A stretch of 22,143 nucleotides of DNA, taken from assembly GCA_016649785.1 (NCBI GenBank), contig JAENXB010000018.1, positions 1 through 22,143 of the forward strand, in the 5' to 3' direction. The first letter of the stretch is position 1, and each line of letters starts with the position of its first letter. This DNA is from Flavobacteriaceae bacterium. GTDB taxonomy: Bacteria; Bacteroidota; Bacteroidia; Flavobacteriales; Flavobacteriaceae. The notes below the pieces were generated by a model, which saw nothing but the letters and a program-made list of their open reading frames with translations, did no database searches and was not told the origin of the DNA. Shown piece after piece: positions 15,255 to 22,143 of this stretch. Both the position numbers and the translations under genes were made by a program.

Positions 15255-15938
15255 TTAAATTGGGAACAATTTTGGAAAAATAACAAAGAGTACAATGGCA
15301 TTGTTCATGGCATGCATTGTAATTGGCCAAAACAAACCCTGATTTTCAATTTTGATCTTTCCGAAGAAAAACCCGGCTATGATCCTTGGGATAATTAATA
15401 AGATGAGAAGAAAATCGAGTTGAAAGCCTTCCACATAATTAAATATATGGACCATCCCGAAGATCACAGATGTTAAGATCCAGATAAATTTATAATGACG
15501 TCCTAAAAAAAAGCACGATTTGCTCTGCCATTTTTGGGGAATAAACTCTTTGAGAAATAAAAATGTCAAGATCATAAACAAGATCAGAAATCCGTATTTA
15601 ATGATCCAAAAAACATCGGCCGGAATAAATGAGATTACTCCAACGAAGATCCAACTGCAAAGAAAAAATAGAAGTTCGTTTTGTGAAGGTTTAATCAGGG
15701 TCCTAAACATTCCTTCCTCTATCAGCGGGGCAAAAATTATCGCCATTAGGACAAATTTCCAGGGATTTTCTTCCAAAAGGCGGATTAGATCCGTTTGCTG
15801 GTAACGTTCAAATTCGAATTCCGGGAAACCCGCTTTTAATATTCCCAAAGCGACAAAAAACACAAAATAACACCCGAGCATCCACCCGTAATTGCGAAGG
15901 AGATTTTGGATTTTAATTGTGAGTTTGTTTTTGAGCAA
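15255..15938 (-). CDS. CPBP-family intramembrane metalloprotease
   Basis: This 227-residue integral membrane protein belongs to the CPBP (Abi/CAAX-protease-like) group of intramembrane glutamate proteases. About seven hydrophobic segments are visible (about 17-38, 58-73, 88-105, 109-131, 150-168, 175-193 and 203-222). The family motifs are EEGMFR (E74, E75, R79), the histidine in GMVHIFNY (H164), and MHAMNN (H209, N212 or N213). Some family members process prenylated or bacteriocin-related peptides, but for most, including this one, the substrate is unknown. The first possible start is a TTG at 15938; an in-frame stop lies nine codons upstream with no ATG between, and the next ATG (M20) would cut into the first membrane segment. 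It lies 90 nt after sdaA on the same strand. Confidence 0.88.
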   Translation of the reverse strand: MLKNKLTIKIQNLLRNYGWMLGCYFVFFVALGILKAGFPEFEFERYQQTDLIRLLEENPWKFVLMAIIFAPLIEEGMFRTLIKPSQNELLFFLCSWIFVGVISFIPADVFWIIKYGFLILFMILTFLFLKEFIPQKWQSKSCFFLGRHYKFIWILTSVIFGMVHIFNYVEGFQLDFLLILLIIPRIIAGFFFGKIKIENQGLFWPITMHAMNNAIVLFVIFPKLFPI

Positions 15939-16028
15939 TTTAATATGGGTTAAAAATGGGTTTCATCAATCCGAAAATAAGTTAAAAAGGAATGTAATTT
16001 CTCACCTTTCAAAAGCTTTGAGGTGCTG

Positions 16029-17462
16029 TTAACAATCGCTCATATTTACCGCAACTGCCAATCCGCCTTCCGAGGTTTCTTTGTATTTGGAACTCATATC
16101 TTTTGCGGTATCCCACATTGTTTGAATTACCTTATCCAGAGGGACTTTGGCTTTGGAGGCATCGCTTTCCATAGCGATCTCGGCGGCGTTAATTGCCTTA
16201 ATGGCGCCCATTGCGTTGCGTTCTATACAAGGTATTTGGACCAATCCCCCAATTGGGTCGCAGGTTAATCCCAGGTGATGTTCCATGGCGATCTCGCTGG
16301 CCATAAGTACCTGTTCCGGCGTGCCGCCCATCAGTTCGGTAAGCGCTCCGGCAGCCATTGCGGAAGAAACCCCTATCTCGGCCTGGCATCCGCCCATTGC
16401 GGCGGAAATTGTGGCACCTTTTTTAAATAAACTGCCAATTTCACCGGCTACCAACATAAAACGTTTGATCTCTTCAAAAGTAGCCTCGTGATTTTCAATT
16501 ACCATATAATACATCAAAACAGCAGGAACAGTGCCCGCACTTCCATTAGTTGGAGCGGTTACTACCCTTCCTAGAGAAGCATTTACCTCGTTTACGCTTA
16601 TGGCCAAACAACTTACCCATTTAAGGATCTGCCTGAATTTCACCTCGGTATTCCGGATAACCTCTATCCATTCTTCGGGGGAATTGTATTTTGATTCGCC
16701 TATAAGTCGTTTATGAATATCAAAGGAACGACGGTGTACGTTTAAACCTCCGGGAAGTGTACCTTCGGTATGGCAACCGGTATACATGGATTCCAGCATA
16801 ACTTGCCAGATTTGCCACAATCCCTTGTCTATTTCTTCATCGCTTCGCAGGGACCTTTCATTTTCCAGTACAATTTCAGAAATACATTTGTTTTCGCTTT
16901 TGCAATAGGAGAGAAGCTCGGTTGCTTTTTCAATGGGAAACGGAAATCCTTTAAAAATTTCCATTTTCTGTTTTGCATTTTTACGTTCTTCTTTTACCAC
17001 AAAACCTCCACCAATTGAATAAAAGGAGGAAACGTTTTTTTTGCCGTTTTTCAATTCAGCTCTAAAGATCATTCCGTTGGGATGAAATTCGAGAAATTTG
17101 CGGATGAATTTTATCTGTACTTTTGCATCAAAAGCGATTGTTTCTTCCCCTTTGAGGCTGATAGTTTTCGTATTCCTTATTTTTTGTATTTCAGGCTCTA
17201 TAAGTTGGAGATCCATATTTACGGGATCAAAACCGCATAGCCCCAGCATTACGGCGATATCTGTCGCATGTCCTTTTCCGGTAAGCGAAAGCGAACCGTA
17301 AAGATCTATGTGAATGCTCACCACTTCATCAAAGATGTTTTTGTGCTTCAATTCCTCAAGCCAGCGTTGGGCAGCACGCCACGGCCCCAGGGTATGTGAA
17401 CTCGATGGGCCAACCCCAACCTTCAGCATATCAAAAACACTAATACATTCTATTTTTTGCAT
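16029..17462 (-). CDS. sdaA: L-serine ammonia-lyase, single-chain Fe-S type
   Basis: This enzyme deaminates L-serine to pyruvate using a [4Fe-4S] cluster rather than PLP. The 477 residues contain both fused domains: the beta part from the N-terminus (ISVFDMLKVGVGPSSSHTLGPWRAA) and the alpha part with GCHTEGTLPGGL, TAPTNGSAGTVPAVL and GATISAAMGGCQAEIG. Cluster cysteines C359, C401 and C412 keep the 42- and 11-residue spacing known from the Legionella enzyme. The chain ends in a cysteine (C477), which in that enzyme folds back as the fourth iron ligand. The ATG at 17462 lies directly after a good Bacteroidota -7 box. It is monocistronic or leads into the CPBP gene. Confidence 0.96.
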   Translation of the reverse strand: MQKIECISVFDMLKVGVGPSSSHTLGPWRAAQRWLEELKHKNIFDEVVSIHIDLYGSLSLTGKGHATDIAVMLGLCGFDPVNMDLQLIEPEIQKIRNTKTISLKGEETIAFDAKVQIKFIRKFLEFHPNGMIFRAELKNGKKNVSSFYSIGGGFVVKEERKNAKQKMEIFKGFPFPIEKATELLSYCKSENKCISEIVLENERSLRSDEEIDKGLWQIWQVMLESMYTGCHTEGTLPGGLNVHRRSFDIHKRLIGESKYNSPEEWIEVIRNTEVKFRQILKWVSCLAISVNEVNASLGRVVTAPTNGSAGTVPAVLMYYMVIENHEATFEEIKRFMLVAGEIGSLFKKGATISAAMGGCQAEIGVSSAMAAGALTELMGGTPEQVLMASEIAMEHHLGLTCDPIGGLVQIPCIERNAMGAIKAINAAEIAMESDASKAKVPLDKVIQTMWDTAKDMSSKYKETSEGGLAVAVNMSDC

Positions 17463-17483
17463 CCTAAATCTGTAATTAATTTA

Positions 17484-17491
17484 CAAAAATA
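17484..17491 (-). promoter_or_regulatory. Candidate sdaA -7 promoter box
   Basis: The minus strand reads TATTTTTG (rc of 17484-17491), a full match to the Bacteroidota TAnnTTTG box, 21 nt before the sdaA ATG. No convincing -33 TTG is seen upstream at the usual spacing. Confidence 0.45.
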
Positions 17492-17685
17492 GGGATTTGT
17501 TATTGTAAGGCTATATTTTTTATTGGATTCTTATATCCTATTTTAAAGACCTGCTGCTCTTCAATAGGCATAGAAGAATCTTCTCAACCTTCAGAATCCA
17601 TTCAATTCAAAAAAGTTAAAAGATGGAAAAAGCGAACCAAACATTTCCCTGAGTTCCATTTTTTCAGTAGTTCAAAGAGGTGGGA

Positions 17686-17740
17686 ATGCCATATAATACC
17701 TGATTATGCCATCCTGTCATAATTTTTCCGGTGGCATAAT
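17686..17740. repeat. ATGCCAT half-sites and inverted repeat before dnaK
   Basis: ATGCCAT occurs at 17686-17692 and again at 17706-17712, exactly 20 nt apart. The second is part of ATTATGCCA (17703-17711), which forms a perfect 9-bp inverted repeat with TGGCATAAT (17732-17740) across 20 nt. This arrangement resembles a protein-binding array. Confidence 0.5.
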
Positions 17741-17746
17741 GATTGT
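17732..17746 (+). promoter_or_regulatory. Sigma-54-like promoter candidate for dnaK
   Basis: TGGCAT-AATGA-TTGT keeps the GG-N10-G spacing of the sigma-54 -24/-12 consensus (TGGCAC-N5-TTGC), with GT instead of GC at -12. The implied start would give a leader of about 40 nt before the dnaK ATG. A sigma-A type promoter using the nearby TTG and AT-rich region cannot be excluded. Confidence 0.35.
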
Positions 17747-17797
17747 CTAAGACTGAATGTAAAATAGAAACAATATTATAAATTAACATATAAAGTT

Positions 17798-19717
17798 ATG
17801 AGCAAGATAATTGGAATTGACTTAGGTACTACCAACTCATGCGTTGCCGTTATGGAAGGTAACGAACCAACGGTAATTCCTAATGCCGAAGGTAAAAGAA
17901 CCACTCCTTCTGTAATCGCATTTGTAGAAGGCGGCGAAATTAAAGTAGGTGACCCTGCAAAACGTCAGGCGGTGACCAACCCAACAAAAACCATATCATC
18001 TATCAAAAGATTTATGGGAAATAAATATTCTGAAACTCTTAAGGAAGCAAAACGTGTTCCTTATATAGTTAAGAAAGGTGATAATGATACTGCAAGGGTA
18101 GATATAGACGGAAGAATGTACACCCCGCAAGAATTATCTGCAATGATTTTGCAGAAAATGAAAAAAACCGCTGAAGATTATTTGGGACATGATGTAACCG
18201 AAGCGGTTATTACCGTTCCTGCTTATTTTAACGATGCTCAGCGACAAGCGACTAAAGAAGCCGGTGAAATTTCCGGTCTAAAAGTGAGAAGGATCATCAA
18301 CGAGCCAACTGCAGCAGCTTTGGCTTATGGACTTGATAAAAAATCCATCGATCAAAAAATCGCTGTATATGACCTTGGTGGTGGTACTTTTGATATCTCT
18401 ATCCTTGAATTGGGTGATGGGGTTTTTGAAGTATTGTCTACAAACGGAGATACTCACCTAGGTGGGGATGATTTTGATGAGGTGATCATAGACTGGCTTG
18501 CAGATGATTTCAAAAAAGCTGAAGATATCGACCTTAGAAATGATCCTATGGCGTTGCAACGTCTTAAAGAAGCCGCAGAAAAAGCCAAAATCGAATTGTC
18601 TTCTTCTTCTCAAACAGAGATCAATTTGCCATACGTTACAGCTACAGCATCAGGACCTAAACACCTTGTGCAAACTTTGACCAGGGCCAAATTTGAACAA
18701 TTGTCAGACGATTTGATCAAACGTTCAATGGCTCCAGTTAAAAAGGCATTGGATGATGCAGGTCTTTCAAAAAGCGATATTGACGAAGTAATCCTAGTTG
18801 GTGGTTCAACCAGAATTCCTAAAATTCAGGAAGAAGTTGAAGCTTTCTTCGGAAAAAAACCTTCTAAAGGTGTGAACCCGGATGAAGTTGTTGCAATTGG
18901 AGCTGCTATTCAAGGTGGAGTATTAAGTGGAGATGTAAAAGATGTTTTACTTCTTGATGTTACGCCACTTTCTTTAGGTATTGAAACAATGGGTGGTGTT
19001 TTGACCAAATTAATCGAATCAAACACAACCATTCCAACCAAGAAATCACAGGTATTCTCTACCGCTTCAGATAATCAACCATCAGTTGAGATCCATGTAT
19101 TGCAGGGAGAACGCCCAATGGCTACAGATAACAAAACAATTGGAAGGTTCCACCTTGATGGAATTCCACCTTCTCAAAGAGGAACACCTCAAATTGAAGT
19201 GACTTTCGATATTGATGCAAACGGGATCATTAAAGTTAGTGCAACCGATAAGGCAACCAATAAAACTCAGGATATCAGAATTGAAGCATCTTCAGGATTG
19301 ACAGAAGAAGAGATCAAAAAGATGAAGGAGGATGCTGAAGTAAATGCCGAAGCTGATAAAGCAGCGAAAGAAAAAGTTGAAAAGCTGAATGAAGCTGATG
19401 CACTTATTTTTCAAACTGAAAAACAGTTGAAAGAATTTGGGGATAAATTATCTGACGATAAGAAAAAACCAATTGAAGAAGCATTGGAAGAGTTGAAAAA
19501 AGCTTATGAAACTAAGGAAATTACAACTATTCAACCGGCTTTGGATAAGATCAACGAAGCCTGGAAAGTAGCTTCAGAGGAAATGTACAAAGCACAAGCC
19601 GAAACTCAGGGTGGAGCAGCTGGAGCAGAAGGTGCACCAGGAAGCGAAAACGGAGAAAGCGATAGCTCAAAACAAGCTGATGATGTTGAAGACGTTGACT
19701 TTGAGGAAGTAAAATAA
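17798..19717 (+). CDS. dnaK: Chaperone DnaK (Hsp70)
   Basis: DnaK is the ATP-driven cytosolic chaperone that works with DnaJ and GrpE on unfolded proteins. The nucleotide-binding domain starts IIGIDLGTTNSCVAVMEG and continues with IINEPTAAALAYGLDK, the phosphate loop DLGGGTFDIS (about 192-201) and LVGGSTRIPKIQ. The interdomain linker DVLLLDVTPLSLG lies near 383-395, followed by the substrate-binding domain. The helical lid leads to a glycine/alanine-rich tail and the acidic end DVEDVDFEEVK. At 639 residues it is full length. grpE and dnaJ are not adjacent here, so dnaK appears to be a single-gene unit between the divergent sdaA and the convergent Nramp-like gene. The sequence shows no frameshift. 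Confidence 0.98.
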   Translation: MSKIIGIDLGTTNSCVAVMEGNEPTVIPNAEGKRTTPSVIAFVEGGEIKVGDPAKRQAVTNPTKTISSIKRFMGNKYSETLKEAKRVPYIVKKGDNDTARVDIDGRMYTPQELSAMILQKMKKTAEDYLGHDVTEAVITVPAYFNDAQRQATKEAGEISGLKVRRIINEPTAAALAYGLDKKSIDQKIAVYDLGGGTFDISILELGDGVFEVLSTNGDTHLGGDDFDEVIIDWLADDFKKAEDIDLRNDPMALQRLKEAAEKAKIELSSSSQTEINLPYVTATASGPKHLVQTLTRAKFEQLSDDLIKRSMAPVKKALDDAGLSKSDIDEVILVGGSTRIPKIQEEVEAFFGKKPSKGVNPDEVVAIGAAIQGGVLSGDVKDVLLLDVTPLSLGIETMGGVLTKLIESNTTIPTKKSQVFSTASDNQPSVEIHVLQGERPMATDNKTIGRFHLDGIPPSQRGTPQIEVTFDIDANGIIKVSATDKATNKTQDIRIEASSGLTEEEIKKMKEDAEVNAEADKAAKEKVEKLNEADALIFQTEKQLKEFGDKLSDDKKKPIEEALEELKKAYETKEITTIQPALDKINEAWKVASEEMYKAQAETQGGAAGAEGAPGSENGESDSSKQADDVEDVDFEEVK

Positions 19718-19729
19718 GCCCCCTCCCAA

Positions 19730-19756
19730 CCCTCCCCCGAAAGGGGAGGGCTTTAA
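19730..19756 (+). terminator. First hairpin after dnaK
   Basis: CCCTCCCC (19730-19737) pairs with GGGGAGGG (19743-19750) over a 5-nt loop, followed by CTTTAAAA. It starts 12 nt after the dnaK stop. GC-rich stems of this CCCTCCCC/GGGGAGGG type are common in Bacteroidota intergenic DNA, from memory, and may be a dispersed element as well as a terminator. Confidence 0.6.
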
Positions 19757-19760
19757 AAAC

Positions 19761-19810
19761 AAAAAAACGCAATCTCCCGATAGCTATCGGGGTTGATTGC
19801 GTTTTTTTTT
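19761..19810. terminator. Strong bidirectional terminator between dnaK and the Nramp-like gene
   Basis: CGCAATC (19768-19774) pairs with GATTGCG (19795-19801), and inside it CCCGATAGCTATCGGG (19776-19791) is a perfect 16-nt palindrome. The stem is followed by nine T residues and preceded by seven A residues, so it can end transcription from either side. Confidence 0.88.
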
Positions 19811-19876
19811 GTATTCAAAATTCAAAATCCCTTTCTAATGTGGATATTCTTCACCCCAAAATAATAGGTTGAAAGG

Positions 19877-21145
19877 TCAGTAAATAAAATTATAATACAC
19901 ATAAACCAGGTTAAAGAACACCAGTAAACCAAAGCATGCCAAACTAAAGATCCGGTAATTTATTCCCGGGCGATCTTCCTCTTTCATGTGATTTCCGGTA
20001 ACCAGCTTATAATTAAACCAGGCCAGAAAAGGAGCAGAGAGGAATGACAATCCCGCGGCGAAATCCACTAAAAGCGTAAAGGATCCCGACAGAAAAAAGA
20101 GAATAGACAAAGACAATACAGGAATTATAAAAACACTGATCTTGTAAATGTTCCACTTTTCTTTCTGGTCTTTTGGAGTGTCCTTTTCCGGATTCCGCAA
20201 TTCAGAAATTACCCGGGGATAGGCATCGGTTACGGTTAAAGTTGTGCTTAACATGGTAATAAATGCTGCGATGGAAATAATTGGTTTGCTCCATTCACCT
20301 AATGTTTTTCCATAGAGTTCCACCAATTGGGAGGAAAATTCCACACTGTTGCCCGAAAAGGTCGTGCCGCTTCCAAACATCACCAGGACTCCCAACAGGA
20401 AAAATAATATGCCAACAAATACCGCAGATAAATAACCAACGTTAAAATCTAAAAAGGCTTCTTTTAAAGAGGGTTTGTGTTTGGTTTGATGGGATTTTTC
20501 TTTGGTCCATATAGAATGCCATACTGATGCATCCAGAGGAATAGGCATCCATCCCATAAATGCGATAATAAATGCCAGGCTGGCTGAAGTCCATAAAGTT
20601 GGGGAAGGAGTATTCAGGGCTTGTGAGGTTGTCCCGGCACCAAATGCCATAACCACTGCTGCCAAAGTAGCAATAGTTAAAAAGGTGACAATAATTTTCA
20701 TGCTTTTATCCAGCGCGGGGTATTTTCCTACCAACAATAAAGCAATACAAGAACCCAATAATACGACGCTCCATACAAAAGGAGACCAGCCAAATCCAAA
20801 CAAACGCTCTGCAAGTCCGGCCGTAACTATGGTAACGGCTGCCTGGATAATAAACATACTTCCTACGGTAATTATTATATAAATCCAATAGGGGAAAACC
20901 CCCAGTTTTTTATACCCGGTAATAAGGTGATTTCCGGTTCCTGCCGCATATCTTGGGCCAAATTCCAGAAAAGGATATTTGGAAACACAGGCAAGAATTA
21001 ATGCCCAAATAAGTATAAATCCATAATCGGCACCCGCCCTTGTGGACTGTACCAAATGTGAAACTCCTATGGCAGCTCCCGCCAGAAGGAAGCCGGGACC
21101 AATATTTTTAAAAATGGAAGCCTTTTTTATTCTCTTTATATTCAT
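19877..21145 (-). CDS. Nramp-superfamily transporter lacking canonical metal motifs
   Basis: This 422-residue integral membrane protein has about eleven hydrophobic segments and the LeuT-fold start NIGPGFLLAGAAIG typical of the Nramp family. Nramp transporters normally carry DPGN in segment 1 and MPH in segment 6 to bind Mn2+ or Fe2+. Here the aligned segment 1 reads GVSH (GAAIGVSHLVQSTRAGADYG), and segment 6 reads GWMPIPLDASVWHS, without MPH. The family fold is therefore clear but the substrate is not; ordinary divalent-metal uptake should not be assumed. It lies 21 nt after the alpha/beta hydrolase gene and is probably co-transcribed with it. The bidirectional terminator at 19761-19810 ends the unit. 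Confidence 0.85.
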   Translation of the reverse strand: MNIKRIKKASIFKNIGPGFLLAGAAIGVSHLVQSTRAGADYGFILIWALILACVSKYPFLEFGPRYAAGTGNHLITGYKKLGVFPYWIYIIITVGSMFIIQAAVTIVTAGLAERLFGFGWSPFVWSVVLLGSCIALLLVGKYPALDKSMKIIVTFLTIATLAAVVMAFGAGTTSQALNTPSPTLWTSASLAFIIAFMGWMPIPLDASVWHSIWTKEKSHQTKHKPSLKEAFLDFNVGYLSAVFVGILFFLLGVLVMFGSGTTFSGNSVEFSSQLVELYGKTLGEWSKPIISIAAFITMLSTTLTVTDAYPRVISELRNPEKDTPKDQKEKWNIYKISVFIIPVLSLSILFFLSGSFTLLVDFAAGLSFLSAPFLAWFNYKLVTGNHMKEEDRPGINYRIFSLACFGLLVFFNLVYVYYNFIY

Positions 21146-21166
21146 ATAATATACCTGATCTCAATT

Positions 21167-21811
21167 CTACACCTGAACAAGTTGGTGAATTAAGTTTTTA
21201 TTAAGCTCGTGGCCACCTTTAAAAGGAATAATTTTCAGATTCTCCGGAAATAAATTTTTCAGTCTTTCTGCCTCAACTTCAATAATTCCTTCCTTTAAAT
21301 ATTCGTCTTTGGTTCCATAAATAAATGAAAAATTGGTATTTTTAAGAAATTCAAAATCTTCGGATTTAAGTTCAACAGGAATTTTGCCCGAACATAAAAC
21401 GAGTTGTGGACATTCAACCTTATTTCGCGCTACCCAACGCGTTGCCATTGAAACCCCTTGTGAAAATCCCAGAATAATCAAATTGGGAGCATTTTGAAGA
21501 TTTTCGGCTTTGTAAACTTCTTCCAGATAATTCAAAACATTATTTATCTCCACTTCGGTATTTTCTTTGGTAAGCCAGGAAGCGCCAATATGTTTGTATT
21601 TCTCGTCCAGATAATATTTTGATTGAGCCTGCGGTGCAATAATGTAGTTTTCTTCTGAATTTAATTTCTTGAAATACTTTAAAAAATACCGACTTAAATA
21701 TCCAAGTCCGTGAAATACGACCCAAACGTTTTTTGTCTTCGGGGTAAAATGGTTTAAAGTGCTGTAAGTATTGGTGATTTGATAAGAAACCTGTTTTTCT
21801 GCTGTATTCAT
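21167..21811 (-). CDS. Alpha/beta hydrolase, phospholipase/carboxylesterase-like
   Basis: This 214-residue cytosolic protein has the alpha/beta hydrolase fold of the small carboxylesterase/acyl-protein-thioesterase type. The oxyanion region is VVFHGLGY (31-38), the nucleophile elbow is GFSQG with S117, and the remaining triad residues are D169 (YGTKDEY) and H201 (GGHEL). IIAPQAQSKYYLD matches the APQ motif of this group. Candidate substrates are short-chain esters or acyl-thioesters; none is indicated by context. It begins a two-gene unit with the Nramp-like transporter (21-nt gap) and is divergent, with only 44 nt between, from the thioesterase gene at 21856. The ATG at 21811 is the natural start. 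Confidence 0.88.
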   Translation of the reverse strand: MNTAEKQVSYQITNTYSTLNHFTPKTKNVWVVFHGLGYLSRYFLKYFKKLNSEENYIIAPQAQSKYYLDEKYKHIGASWLTKENTEVEINNVLNYLEEVYKAENLQNAPNLIILGFSQGVSMATRWVARNKVECPQLVLCSGKIPVELKSEDFEFLKNTNFSFIYGTKDEYLKEGIIEVEAERLKNLFPENLKIIPFKGGHELNKNLIHQLVQV

Positions 21812-21855
21812 TCTTTTTGGTTTTGTATTTTTACAAAGTAAACAATCTTATTAGG

Positions 21856-22143
21856 ATGAAGAAAGAAGAAATACTTGCAAAATGCAATGCAATGTGCAAA
21901 AACACTTTGATGGAAACCCTGAATATTGAATTTATAGATATTGGTGAAGATTTCGTTACCGCCAGAATGCCTGTAAATTCAAAAGTACATCAACCTGATG
22001 GGGTTTTGCACGGAGGAGCTACCGTAGCTTTGGCAGAAAGTGTGGGGAGTGTGGCATCGCAAATTTTTCTCGATTCTTCCGAATTTTTTATCCGTGGAAT
22101 TGAGATCTCTGCCAATCATTTAAAAAGCATCAGGGAAGGAGAG
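21856..22143 (+). CDS. Hotdog-fold thioesterase, MenI/PaaI-like (partial, cut by window end)
   Basis: The first 96 codons are present and the gene runs off the window. The translation contains QPDGVLHGGATVALAESVGS (46-65) and IEISANHLKSIREGE, which match the YdiI/MenI group of hotdog thioesterases; E61 is the expected catalytic carboxylate. MenI hydrolyses 1,4-dihydroxy-2-naphthoyl-CoA in menaquinone synthesis, and other members act on phenylacetyl-CoA intermediates. Flavobacteria use menaquinone, so a DHNA-CoA role is a reasonable inference, stronger if menF or menD follow beyond the window. The ATG at 21856 follows TTAGG closely, with no spaced Shine-Dalgarno. About 40 residues are missing if the length is typical (about 140). 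Confidence 0.82.
   Translation, partial: MKKEEILAKCNAMCKNTLMETLNIEFIDIGEDFVTARMPVNSKVHQPDGVLHGGATVALAESVGSVASQIFLDSSEFFIRGIEISANHLKSIREGE

Larger units (their letters stand above)
17463..17797. other. Divergent sdaA-dnaK regulatory gap
   Basis: This 335-nt stretch has no reading frame that I would call a gene. It contains the sdaA -7 box near its left end and, near its right end, repeated ATGCCAT half-sites and a GG-N10-GT promoter-like element in front of dnaK. The middle (about 17500-17680) shows nothing recognisable; no CIRCE element (TTAGCACTC-N9-GAGTGCTAA) is present. Confidence 0.7.

Noticed and set aside
17463..17797. CIRCE element controlling dnaK
   Set aside because: The TTAGCACTC...GAGTGCTAA inverted repeat is not present; the inverted repeat seen here has different arms and spacing.

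Overview
The window looks like a chromosomal segment of a marine-type Flavobacteriaceae bacterium (Bacteroidota), in the general neighbourhood of Gramella, Zunongwangia or Salegentibacter. I infer this from moderately AT-rich DNA, start codons without Shine-Dalgarno sequences, several promoter candidates that fit the Bacteroidota pattern (TTTG, spacer, TAnnTTTG), and protein sequences of flavobacterial type. No rRNA, tRNA, CRISPR array, transposase or phage gene was seen. Most of the region is core metabolism, and the unusual signals lie mainly between genes.

Positions 257-6969 hold a tightly coupled plus-strand operon, ilvD-ilvB-ilvN-ilvC-ilvA, covering isoleucine/valine synthesis from threonine and pyruvate to the 2-oxo acids. 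The final aminotransferase (ilvE) is not in the window. Positions 7116-11646 hold the minus-strand leucine operon leuA-leuC-leuD-leuB, which converges on the ilv operon at a pair of hairpin terminators (7010-7093). LeuA uses the valine precursor 2-oxoisovalerate, so the two operons form one branched-chain amino acid block. LeuA is a short form without the C-terminal leucine-binding domain. An unusual 241-nt gap with repeats separates leuD from leuB.

Divergent from leuA, 11793-13337 encodes a 514-residue helical protein that I recognise only as a conserved uncharacterised Bacteroidota family. Next on the minus strand come an RluA-type pseudouridine synthase, panB (pantothenate synthesis), a CPBP-family membrane protease and sdaA (Fe-S L-serine ammonia-lyase). 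panB is bracketed by two copies of a degenerate palindromic repeat built from TTGAGATATGAG-like words. Each copy begins at, or 2 nt beyond, the stop codon of a minus-strand gene. One copy supplies the apparent N-terminal codons of the RluA-type gene, and the other cuts off a small secreted-protein reading frame (15086-15190).

A 335-nt regulatory gap leads into dnaK (17798-19717), which stands alone without grpE or dnaJ nearby and ends in two strong hairpins. The last part holds a minus-strand pair, an alpha/beta hydrolase followed by an Nramp-superfamily transporter that lacks the usual metal-binding motifs. Divergent from them is the start of a hotdog thioesterase similar to DHNA-CoA thioesterase, cut by the window end and possibly the first gene of a menaquinone cluster.

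I did not find a clearly new multi-gene system. The best leads are the gene-end palindromic repeat family and its effects on neighbouring genes, the uncharacterised 514-residue family, the motif-less Nramp relative and the dnaK upstream region.
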